From NCBI GenBank assembly GCA_022736595.1, contig DZDC01000133.1:1-5692 (forward strand): 5,692 nucleotides of DNA, read 5' to 3'. The number at the start of each line of letters is the position of its first letter. Positions within the stretch are counted from its first letter, which is position 1. A program made the position numbers and the translations under genes. The notes below the pieces were generated by a model that had not been told where the DNA came from, searched no databases, and was given only the letters and a program-made list of their open reading frames with translations. This document shows, piece after piece, positions 1 through 5,670 of this stretch. The DNA is from Draconibacterium orientale. Its GTDB lineage: Bacteria; Bacteroidota; Bacteroidia; Bacteroidales; UBA1556.

Positions 1-138
1 TTCAAATGATACCAGTTTTCAAGTTTGGTTGAAAGCTTCTCTATATTGAATTCGCAAATGATTATTTTGAGAATAGTATTGAAAAAACAAATTTAAACCA
101 AAAATAACAAAACGCCCAGTTGCCAATCGACTAAACTG

Positions 139-292
139 CCCCGCCACCTCTCGATAGCGGGTAGAACACTTCGGCAAGCTACAAAGCACCTCTCACAGTT
201 CTACTGAGCGTGTCGAGGTACCACCGTGCCCTTCCCTTAGGTAAACTCAGGGCAGGCTCGCTCAAGGTAAACCAAGCGGGTCTCGTACTGGG
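139..292. repeat. G+C-rich intergenic patch of short inverted repeats (dispersed-repeat-like)
   Basis: This patch stands out from its AT-rich surroundings and is built from short complementary arms. CCCGC at 140-144 pairs with GCGGG at 157-161. GTAGAAC at 161-167 pairs exactly with GTTCTAC at 198-204. Positions 168-180 pair with 207-219 at 10 of 13 positions. TGCCCT at 227-232 pairs with AGGGCA at 249-254. The 7-base word AGGTAAA occurs at 239-245 and 265-271. On the minus strand it contains phrases such as CCTCGACACGCTCAGT and AGCCTGCCCTGAG, which resemble words I associate with dispersed intergenic repeats in Bacteroidetes. That resemblance is from memory and was not searched. No open frame of useful length crosses it. 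It could be a decayed mobile repeat or an RNA hairpin cluster. Confidence 0.5.
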
Positions 293-514
293 CTTCTTAA
301 TCCTACTCTTTAACGTATAATTCAATTTATATTAACATTACACTACAGTTTTAAAGTATAATATTTTAACTAATTTTATACAAACCACATATAATCATTG
401 CTTTATTTCTAAATTCAAAATCCAAAATTGATTTGGCTCACTGCATGCATTTTCTCAACTTAAAAAAAATCATAACTAAAGCATATTATTAATTAAACAT
501 TCATAACTGCCATC

Positions 515-533
515 GTGGAATACTTTTGTCCAC
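515..533 (+). promoter_or_regulatory. Candidate Bacteroidetes -7 promoter box
   Basis: TACTTTTG at 521-528 fits exactly the TAnnTTTG -7 element used by the Bacteroidetes primary sigma factor. It would place the transcript start near 533-536, giving a leader of roughly 17-20 bases before the ATG at 553. I see no good TTG-type -33 element at the usual distance, so the assignment rests on one box. The box lies inside a small inverted repeat, GTGGA at 515-519 and TCCAC at 529-533, which could be an operator or chance. The leader (534-552) has no Shine-Dalgarno-like purine run, which is common in this phylum. Confidence 0.45.
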
Positions 534-552
534 TAATTTTTAAACCACCGTT

Positions 553-609
553 ATGAATAGATTTGCATTCCTCTTTACCTTCATTGTTTTTACTATTGCA
601 GGCTCAGCC
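553..609 (+). other. Signal peptide of the secreted protein (residues 1-19)
   Basis: The first 19 residues have a short basic start (Asn-Arg), a Phe/Ile/Val-rich core (FAFLFTFIVFTI) and a small-residue end, Gly-Ser-Ala, just before Gln20. Cleavage after Ala19 would leave an N-terminal Gln that can cyclise to pyroglutamate, which is common for Bacteroidetes exported proteins. No lipobox cysteine is present, so this is a type I signal peptide and not a lipoprotein signal. Confidence 0.85.
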
Positions 610-3600
610 CAAAGTACTTTAGTGCATTATTGGCATTTCAATAATTTTGTAAGTGGCTACTCATCAGCTACTAACCCTGCCAATCTCCAGCCTTATCGTG
701 CCGATTTTTCTTTACTCGATACCCATGCAGTAAAGGTAATTTACCGCACCCTCCCTGGCACATCGAGTGCTTATACTACCTTTTGGGATGGATCAACCAC
801 AGGAGATACTACCAATCTCCGAATGTCGCAAACTGCCGGAAAATATCTCCGATTAAGAAATCCTAGTGATAGTATGCAATTGCAGTTTTATATTCCAACT
901 ACAGGCTTTAAAAATATCGTTGCAAAATATACAACCCAAAGATCAAGTGCCGGTAATGGTGCCACCATCCACCGCTTTTCCTATAGTTTGGATAGCGGAT
1001 TAACATGGCTAACGAGCGGATTATCAATTGATTCATTTCTAACTTCAGCAACTTGGACATCCACTCCGGTAAGCATTCAGATTAATAATCCCTTGGCTCA
1101 TAATAATCCACACCTTGTATTCCGTATTGTATTCTCAGGAGCCCAAAATACAGGCACCAGCGGCAATAACCGAATCGATAATTTTACTATTGATGGAACA
1201 CCTTATGTACCTGCCGTTAGCGAGCTTTTACACTATTGGCATTTCAATACGTTCACTGGTGTTTCCGCTGCTACCAACCCAAATACATTAGCCCCATTTC
1301 CTGCTGACTCTTCTTTACTTAATACATCGATAGTGAAGGTTGCTTTTCGCACTAAGCCGGGCACTTCAAGTCTTTACACCACCTACTGGGATAATGTAAC
1401 TGGAAGCACCTCCAATGCACAATATAGCACAGTGGCAGGTTTGGGATTACGTCTTCGCAATCCTACCGACAGTATGTTTTTACATTTCTACATTCCTTCC
1501 ACTGGTCATTATGCTCCTAAAATTCAATTTGCCACTCAAAAATCTAGTACTTCTAATGGAGCAGCGGTGATGCGCTATGCATACAGTGTTGATAGCGGTT
1601 TAACTTGGTTGACAAATGGCTTAAATATTGACTCTTTCATTACTTCCACCGCTTGGACAGTAGTCCCCGAAATACAAATTAATAATCCATTAGCCGACAA
1701 TAATCCTGCATTGGTTTTCCGTATTGAATTTATTCCTCCTGGAAATACCGGAACCAGCGGGAATACCCGTTTGGATAATTTTTCAGTGACAGCTCTTAAC
1801 GCACCAGGAGGTGGAACTATCGGCGATAATATTGCTCCTGTAGTTACCATAACTCCTACAAATGGAGCCGTAAATATCCTCAGAACTTCACAACCTGTAA
1901 TCAACTTCAACGAAGATGTTCGATTAATGAATGGCGCGCTACTTGACTCCGCAAATATTGATAATATTGTTGAGTTACGCCTCAATGATTCGATAGGAGT
2001 AGCTATTCCTTTTAATGCACAGATATCTGCTAACTTACGTAATATAACAATTGTACCCGATACGCTATTAGGCTATAGTACAACCTATTATGTAGCTTTA
2101 AAACCCAATACAGTAAAAGACACCAGCAATAATGTGGTCATAGGCAAACCTTTTACAATATTCACCACTGAGGTTATTCAAACCGTCTTTTCAGCAGGCG
2201 ATTTCTTGCCTGTTGCCTATCGCACCAGCGCAACTGGTGCAGATGACGAAATCGCTTTACTGAGTTTCGTAGATATTTTACCTGGCACTAAAGTCAAAAT
2301 GACCGATATGAAATACACCAGCAATGTTCCGGCTCAATGCCCAGGTGGCTTTGAATGGACTGCTCCTGCTCCTGGTGTAGCTGCAGGTTCAACCATTTAT
2401 ATTGTTACCAATAATGGAACTGCCAATGTGGGAAGCATCACAGGATCAACCTTCGGATTAAGCTCTGGTGGCGACCAAGTAATGGTTTATACCGGGACTA
2501 ATACAAATCCAAATTATATAACTGCCTTAAGCTCCATTTCTTGGGTAACATCCAACACATCTTGTTCCGGCAGTTTGTCGTTGATTCCAGCCACTTTGAG
2601 TAATTACGTGAATGCATTTTCCTTGAATGCTGCTAATGCCTATTATAACGGCCCACAAAGCGGAACCATTCCTCAGCTTAAACAGTCCATTTTGGATACC
2701 AGTAATTGGATTGGTGTAGGCTCAGGCACCACTCCACAGCAATGGCCAAATTATACATTCTTTGGTCCTCCAACAGTACTCTCCGCTGTGGTTAAAAACG
2801 CTACAACAATCGAAGTGGTTTTCAGTTTAAACATGGATAGCACATCTGCAGTATCCATTTCAAATTATACTGGAATTGGAGGTCTTTCGAGCATTACTTT
2901 TAGTTCCAATGGAATGGCTAATGACACTGTTTTATTACATTTTAGCAGTTCATTCGTATCCAATGCAAATTATAGTCTGACCGTCAGCAATGTAAAAGAT
3001 GTATTAAATCGTCCTATTGCCGCACCTCATGTGTTCTCATTTACCTATACCAGTACCTTTTCTTTCGACAAGGAGTTTGTGGTAGTAAACGAGAACCAAA
3101 GCAGCCTATCAATCCGACTAAACTTGAATAATCCCGCTTCCTCATCCATTGATCTTGTTCTAAAGCCTTCACCTTGGACCAATGCCGACTCAACACAAGA
3201 TTTTAGTTTTCAATCGCAAACTTTAAACTTTACAGGCAGTAGCAATAATATTCAAAATATCGTATTCACTATCAGCGACGATTCATTTTCAGAAATGGAC
3301 GAATACGTGGTTATTGAGCTTAAAAACCCGAACAATTTGAGCATTGAAGGAAAAACCCAAATGGTAATTTACATTAAGGATAATGACTATTTGAATCCTA
3401 CTGCTGAGAAAACCATCGAACTAATCCATGTAAGCAGTTTCGACCCTAATCCGCTCGGTAGTTCTGCTGAGGTGGTAGCCTACGATTCAATTAATCAGCA
3501 TTTATTGGTAACCAGTGCTATACAAAATCGTTTTGATATAGTAGATTTTTCTAATCCCAATTCCTTACAAACCATTCAAAGTGTTGATGTTAGCGCTTAC

Positions 3601-5136
3601 GGCGGCATCACCAGCATTGCAGTTTTTAATGGCTTGATTGCGGTTGCTTCACCCAATACCAACGAGCAACTCAATGGTTCGGTTCTTTTCTATAATTCAG
3701 TAGGAGTTTTCCAAAAGCAAGTCACAGTAGGTGCTTTACCCGATATGATTACCTTTAATAAAAGTGGAAACAAAGTACTGACTGCTAACGAAGGACAACC
3801 AAACGATGCTTATACAGTTGATCCGGAAGGTTCTGTGAGCATTATTGACTTGTCGGGTGGAATTACTAACCTAACCCAAGCGAATGTTAAAACACTTGGT
3901 TTTAATCAGTTCAATGCTTTGGAAACAAGTTTGATTGCTTCGGGAGTAAGAAAAACAAAATCCACCAGCACACTATCGCAAGATTTTGAACCTGAGTATA
4001 TTACTATTTCTGATGACGATACAAAAGCATGGGTATCCTTACAAGAAAACAACAGCCTTGGTCTTATTGATTTAATAAATGATAGCATTATAGAAGTAAA
4101 AGCCTTAGGTACAAAAAATATGAATATGCTTGGAAATAGCTTTGACGCCAGCGATGTAACCCAGGTAGCTTTGATGTCGAATTGGCCAATAAAAGCTTTC
4201 CACATGCCTGATGCTATTACCAACTTCACCATAAATGGAAATACTTATTTGGTTATGGCCAACGAAGGCGATGAAAAAGATTATAATGGCTTGAAAGAAC
4301 GCACAACTGTAGGCAATAATGCAACTATTCTCGACTCAAGTGTATTCCCAAATGCTGCTTTCTTAAAGCAAGATTATGCCTTAGGTCGCTTGAGAATAAC
4401 AAACCTCAACGGTGACATCGATCACGACGGAGATTATGATGAATTATATTGTGTTGGATCACGTTCCTTCAGTATCTGGAACAGCACCACCAATCAAATG
4501 ATTTTTGATAGTGGTGACCTCTTCGAACGCCTCACTTTGAGCCATCCTAAGAGTTCAGCCATATTCAATGCTGATAATGGTAGTAATGCTTACAAAAATC
4601 GGAGCCGGTCAAAAGGACCAGAGCCAGAAGGCGTTGCTATTACGAAAATCCTTGACCGCTTTTTTGCTTTTATCAGCCTCGAGCGTGTAGGTGGGGTAAT
4701 GGTTTTTGAAGTTACCGACCCTGCAAATCCGGTCTTTGTTGATTTTAACAATACCCGCGATCTCAATGTTTTTGCTGGTGATCATGGTCCTGAAGTAATA
4801 ACCTTTATTTCAAAAGCTAATAGCCCCGATGGAAAAAACTATTTAGTCGTTGCCAACGAAATCAGCGGTACACTTTCCCTTTTTGAAGTAAAAGACAACT
4901 TCACAGCCATCGACCCTTCATCACAGAATACCAAGCAGATAAGAGTATATCCTAACCCAAATAACCTTGGCAAAGTATATTTTAGCGAACAAGTAGAAGC
5001 TGAACTCTATGACCTAAACGGACGCTACATCAAAGGTTGCAAGTATTCAAATGAGTTGGGAATTCAGGAATTACCTAAAGGTGTTTATCTACTTAGAATC
5101 AACAATCAGTACAACTCTAAATTGGTAGTCAACTAA
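553..5136 (+). CDS. Secreted multidomain protein with choice-of-anchor I domain and T9SS type A sorting domain
   Basis: A predicted secreted surface or extracellular protein of 1527 residues; ligand and activity unknown. The ATG at 553 is fixed by an in-frame TAA at 541-543 and by a signal peptide starting at once: Asn-Arg, a hydrophobic stretch (residues 4-16) and a likely cut after GSA at 19. Domains in order: tandem copies of an unnamed domain (23-213 and 225-412); SbsA/Big_5 Ig-like (425-539, opening with the typical 'D..AP.V....P.NGA'); lamin-tail-like module (545-735); second Ig-like module (739-834); Calx-beta-like (835-946, ending in KDND); choice-of-anchor I (948-1447); T9SS sorting domain (1464-1527). 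Sec export followed by T9SS outer-membrane passage is inferred from the two ends. No catalytic triad is visible. Choice-of-anchor I proteins are sometimes labelled alkaline phosphatase; nothing here supports that activity. The frame is intact. The gene appears monocistronic, with a candidate promoter 25 bases upstream and a terminator 20 bases after the stop. Confidence 0.93.
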   Translation: MNRFAFLFTFIVFTIAGSAQSTLVHYWHFNNFVSGYSSATNPANLQPYRADFSLLDTHAVKVIYRTLPGTSSAYTTFWDGSTTGDTTNLRMSQTAGKYLRLRNPSDSMQLQFYIPTTGFKNIVAKYTTQRSSAGNGATIHRFSYSLDSGLTWLTSGLSIDSFLTSATWTSTPVSIQINNPLAHNNPHLVFRIVFSGAQNTGTSGNNRIDNFTIDGTPYVPAVSELLHYWHFNTFTGVSAATNPNTLAPFPADSSLLNTSIVKVAFRTKPGTSSLYTTYWDNVTGSTSNAQYSTVAGLGLRLRNPTDSMFLHFYIPSTGHYAPKIQFATQKSSTSNGAAVMRYAYSVDSGLTWLTNGLNIDSFITSTAWTVVPEIQINNPLADNNPALVFRIEFIPPGNTGTSGNTRLDNFSVTALNAPGGGTIGDNIAPVVTITPTNGAVNILRTSQPVINFNEDVRLMNGALLDSANIDNIVELRLNDSIGVAIPFNAQISANLRNITIVPDTLLGYSTTYYVALKPNTVKDTSNNVVIGKPFTIFTTEVIQTVFSAGDFLPVAYRTSATGADDEIALLSFVDILPGTKVKMTDMKYTSNVPAQCPGGFEWTAPAPGVAAGSTIYIVTNNGTANVGSITGSTFGLSSGGDQVMVYTGTNTNPNYITALSSISWVTSNTSCSGSLSLIPATLSNYVNAFSLNAANAYYNGPQSGTIPQLKQSILDTSNWIGVGSGTTPQQWPNYTFFGPPTVLSAVVKNATTIEVVFSLNMDSTSAVSISNYTGIGGLSSITFSSNGMANDTVLLHFSSSFVSNANYSLTVSNVKDVLNRPIAAPHVFSFTYTSTFSFDKEFVVVNENQSSLSIRLNLNNPASSSIDLVLKPSPWTNADSTQDFSFQSQTLNFTGSSNNIQNIVFTISDDSFSEMDEYVVIELKNPNNLSIEGKTQMVIYIKDNDYLNPTAEKTIELIHVSSFDPNPLGSSAEVVAYDSINQHLLVTSAIQNRFDIVDFSNPNSLQTIQSVDVSAYGGITSIAVFNGLIAVASPNTNEQLNGSVLFYNSVGVFQKQVTVGALPDMITFNKSGNKVLTANEGQPNDAYTVDPEGSVSIIDLSGGITNLTQANVKTLGFNQFNALETSLIASGVRKTKSTSTLSQDFEPEYITISDDDTKAWVSLQENNSLGLIDLINDSIIEVKALGTKNMNMLGNSFDASDVTQVALMSNWPIKAFHMPDAITNFTINGNTYLVMANEGDEKDYNGLKERTTVGNNATILDSSVFPNAAFLKQDYALGRLRITNLNGDIDHDGDYDELYCVGSRSFSIWNSTTNQMIFDSGDLFERLTLSHPKSSAIFNADNGSNAYKNRSRSKGPEPEGVAITKILDRFFAFISLERVGGVMVFEVTDPANPVFVDFNNTRDLNVFAGDHGPEVITFISKANSPDGKNYLVVANEISGTLSLFEVKDNFTAIDPSSQNTKQIRVYPNPNNLGKVYFSEQVEAELYDLNGRYIKGCKYSNELGIQELPKGVYLLRINNQYNSKLVVN
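619..1788 (+). repeat. Internal tandem duplication of an unnamed domain of about 190 residues
   Basis: Residues 23-213 (nt 619-1191) and 225-412 (nt 1225-1788) are two copies of one domain, offset by about 200 residues and separated by a linker of 11 residues. By hand alignment they are roughly 60% identical with few gaps. Shared landmarks are HYWHFN (25-30 and 227-232), RT-PGTSS-YTT-WD (65-79 and 266-280), LRLRNP-DSM (99-108 and 299-308), DSGLTWLT (147-154 and 347-354) and NTGTSGN (199-205 and 398-404). I do not recognise the family by name. The alternating polar and aromatic pattern and the 'YS-DSG-TW' motif suggest a beta-sandwich, perhaps a ligand-binding jelly roll, but this is inference. 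The divergence shows the duplication is not recent. Confidence 0.9.
2185..2757 (+). other. Lamin-tail-like module (residues 545-735)
   Basis: The segment starts with VFSAGDFLPVAYR and continues with DDEIALLSFVDILPGTKVKMTD, then a Trp-containing 'FEWTAPAPGVAAGSTIYI' stretch and a GGDQVMVYTG strand near residues 640-650. This order (GD-f-pvay, D-ei-alls-vdi-pGt-i-mtD, W-aP, Ga-i-i, GDqv--Y-G) recurs in exported Bacteroidetes proteins and resembles lamin-tail (LTD) beta-sandwich modules. Cys596 and Cys671 are its only cysteines and could form a disulphide after export. The role is unknown; such modules are usually taken as adhesive or structural. The family assignment is moderate because no profile search was possible. 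Confidence 0.55.
3058..3390 (+). other. Calx-beta-like domain (residues 836-946)
   Basis: The segment has the usual Calx-beta course: 'FSFDKEFVVVNENQSSLSIRLNL' at the start, where family members carry a V-E-g motif; an 'F--qs-tl-F--g' middle; an acidic 'ISDDSFSEMDEYVVIEL' turn; and a final strand running into KDND (942-945). In Calx-beta domains the acidic residues in these loops bind calcium, so calcium binding is likely but not shown here. It forms a spacer between the preceding Ig-like modules and the large C-terminal domain. Confidence 0.7.
3394..4893 (+). other. Choice-of-anchor I domain, probable beta-propeller (residues 948-1447)
   Basis: This is the largest and best recognised part. 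Its hallmarks appear in family order: ANEGQPND (1078-1085), DFEPEYITIS (1144-1153), MANEGDEKDY (1235-1244), LGRLRITN (1277-1284), DIDHDGDYDELY followed by GSRSFSIW (1288-1309), KGPEPEGVAI (1354-1363), LERVGGVMVFEVTDP (from 1376), GDHGPE (1409-1414) and VVANEISGTLSLFEV near 1432-1446. The repeated 'v-aneg', 'v-l-d' and 'GgV-VfdvtdP' patterns suit a beta-propeller. The acidic run at 1288-1297 resembles a DxDxDG calcium loop. The name of the family comes from its occurrence with different surface anchors (LPXTG, PEP-CTERM, T9SS); here the anchor is T9SS. The biochemical activity is not known to me. Confidence 0.85.
4942..5133 (+). other. T9SS type A C-terminal sorting domain (residues 1464-1527)
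   Basis: The last 64 residues match the Por secretion C-terminal domain. RVYPNP (1464-1469) opens it, a 'YDLNGRYIKG' strand follows in the middle, and 'LPKGVYLLRI' leads to the terminal basic/hydrophobic strand ending KLVVN. In known T9SS substrates this domain directs passage through the outer membrane and is usually cleaved by PorU, with the mature protein released or attached to A-LPS. It ends at the natural stop codon, so the protein is complete. Confidence 0.93.
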
Positions 5137-5156
5137 TATTTTGTAAGATCTATTTT

Positions 5157-5196
5157 AAGAAAGGTAAGTCAAAAAAAGGCTTGCCTTTCTTTTTTT
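5157..5196 (+). terminator. Intrinsic terminator of the secreted-protein gene
   Basis: A 12-base-pair stem forms between 5157-5168 (AAGAAAGGTAAG) and 5180-5191 (CTTGCCTTTCTT), with one G-T wobble and an 11-base loop, and runs into a T tract through 5196. It starts 20 bases after the stop codon, as expected for a rho-independent terminator on the plus strand. On the minus strand the run of T after the stem is short, so it is probably not bidirectional. Confidence 0.85.
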
Positions 5197-5270
5197 CCTT
5201 TGGTGGCAATTCTTCCTTGTGTCCCAATTCCTATATAATCAATACTTAAAAAGTCAATTTTATTTTTTTT

Positions 5271-5325
5271 GTCTCCCCGCCCCATCTGCCGCCCGAACTC
5301 GAGGATTCGTGCCTTAGGTGGCCTC
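5271..5325. other. Short G+C-rich island between A/T homopolymers
   Basis: About two thirds of these 55 bases are G or C, while the flanks are nearly pure A/T (an 8-base T run before it and 8- and 9-base T runs after it). It is not an obvious hairpin and encodes nothing I recognise on either strand. It may be a remnant of a dispersed repeat or of an inserted or deleted gene. Confidence 0.4.
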
Positions 5326-5373
5326 AATTTTTTTTGATTTTTTTTTCGACAGTCCAAAAGAAGTTTAACCCGA

Positions 5374-5403
5374 ATTAAGCATTAGCCAAAGCTAATGCTT
5401 AAT
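5374..5403. repeat. Hairpin 1 of the downstream array
   Basis: A perfect 13-base-pair inverted repeat joins 5374-5386 (ATTAAGCATTAGC) to 5391-5403 (GCTAATGCTTAAT) around a CAAA loop. No T tract follows it on either strand, so it is not a standard intrinsic terminator. It directly abuts hairpin 2. Confidence 0.85.
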
Positions 5404-5438
5404 GACGAAAAAAAATCAATTATATTGATTTTTTTGTC
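5404..5438. repeat. Hairpin 2 of the downstream array
   Basis: Positions 5409-5420 (seven A then TCAAT) pair perfectly with 5424-5435 over 12 base pairs, with a three-base TAT loop. GAC at 5404-5406 pairs with GTC at 5436-5438 across a two-base bulge. The long A and T runs in the arms let it act like a terminator stem in either direction, though the T run lies within the stem. Its left arm could alternatively pair with 5334-5350. Confidence 0.8.
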
Positions 5439-5448
5439 AGGGTTAACC

Positions 5449-5484
5449 TCGACAAAACAATTCCGAAAGAATTGTTTTCGTCGA
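5449..5484. repeat. Hairpin 3 of the downstream array
   Basis: A perfect 10-base-pair stem joins 5454-5463 (AAAACAATTC) to 5469-5478 (GAATTGTTTT) with a CGAAA loop. It is extended by TCGAC (5449-5453) with GTCGA (5480-5484) across a single bulged C. No T tract follows. It is unrelated in sequence to the other hairpins. Confidence 0.85.
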
Positions 5485-5493
5485 CCCCTATGG

Positions 5494-5517
5494 CAAATTA
5501 CGCTATTGCGTAATTTG
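5494..5517. repeat. Hairpin 4 of the downstream array
   Basis: A perfect 10-base-pair inverted repeat joins CAAATTACGC (5494-5503) to GCGTAATTTG (5508-5517) around a TATT loop. It lies 9 bases after hairpin 3 and has no T tract. Confidence 0.85.
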
Positions 5518-5637
5518 GATTTAAATTTTCCTGCCGCCTAAAATCTTTTCGCCAAAAAAATTTTGCAACGGTCTCAAAAAATAATTACAATTGGTAATAT
5601 TTGAATGCATAATCGGGATTACCTCAACGAAATAAAC

Positions 5638-5670
5638 AAAAAAAGCGACCTCCGAAGAAGTCGCTTTTTG
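5638..5670. terminator. Probable bidirectional intrinsic terminator near the right edge
   Basis: AAAAAGCGAC at 5640-5649 pairs perfectly with GTCGCTTTTT at 5660-5669, with a 10-base loop. Read on the plus strand it ends in five T; read on the minus strand it ends in seven T (5638-5644) followed by more T-rich sequence, so it is stronger leftward. No rightward gene lies immediately before it. It may therefore end a leftward gene whose last codons lie at or beyond the right edge; a minus-strand TAA at 5678-5680 is a possible stop, but only four codons precede it in the window. Confidence 0.8.

Larger units (their letters stand above)
1..552. other. Upstream intergenic region, no gene recognised
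   Basis: No reading frame here looks like a real gene. At the left edge the plus strand has two short open tails, ending in TGA at 30-32 and 47-49. Either could be the last residues of a gene lying to the left, but each is too short to identify and neither is followed by a terminator hairpin. Positions 139-292 are clearly G+C-richer and full of short inverted repeats, described separately. Positions 300-510 are strongly AT-rich with short palindromes (TGCATGCA at 442-449, TTAATTAA at 488-495) that I cannot assign a role. A candidate promoter box follows at 521-528. The stop codon TAA at 541-543 is in frame with the downstream gene, so that gene cannot extend into this region. Confidence 0.6.
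5197..5637. other. Downstream intergenic region, no gene recognised, structure-rich
   Basis: About 440 bases without a convincing gene. The longest open frame, on the minus strand at 5169-5357, would run through the terminator and through homopolymer tracts and has no recognisable content. The region holds a G+C-rich island (5271-5325), A/T runs of up to nine bases, four hairpins (5374-5517) and a weaker pair of arms, GGTAAT at 5593-5598 and ATTACC at 5618-5623. I see no tRNA, known riboswitch or transposon end. Confidence 0.6.

Noticed and set aside
1..100. Partial genes at the left edge (short open tails on both strands)
   Set aside because: The fragments are 10-30 codons, lack recognisable content, and on the minus strand no ATG start is present in the open stretch.
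1575..1985. Open frame of 136 codons on the minus strand
   Set aside because: It lies wholly inside the well-supported secreted-protein gene, has no recognisable domain, and is best explained as a shadow of that gene.
3906..4232. Open frame of 108 codons on the minus strand
   Set aside because: It sits opposite the conserved choice-of-anchor I coding sequence and has no domain of its own.
553..5136. Alkaline phosphatase function
   Set aside because: Choice-of-anchor I proteins sometimes carry this label, but I see no phosphatase metal-binding or nucleophile motif in the sequence.
5290..5325. tRNA T-arm-like or cDNA-adapter-like word on the minus strand (GGCACGAATCCTCGAG)
   Set aside because: No acceptor, D or anticodon stems can be drawn around it, and the similarity to an adapter is short and imperfect.
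5169..5357. Open frame of 62 codons on the minus strand, very Lys/Arg-rich
   Set aside because: It runs through the terminator loop and stem and through long homopolymers; its Lys/Phe content is a by-product of A/T runs. No ribosome site or known family is evident.
5363..5447. Integron attC-like site (GTTTAAC left, GTTAACC right)
   Set aside because: The left box fits RYYYAAC but the right box departs from GTTRRRY. The interior forms two separate hairpins and not one extended imperfect stem, and no integrase or cassette array is visible.
5374..5517. CRISPR array
   Set aside because: The hairpins differ in sequence, are not direct repeats, and are not separated by spacers of uniform length.
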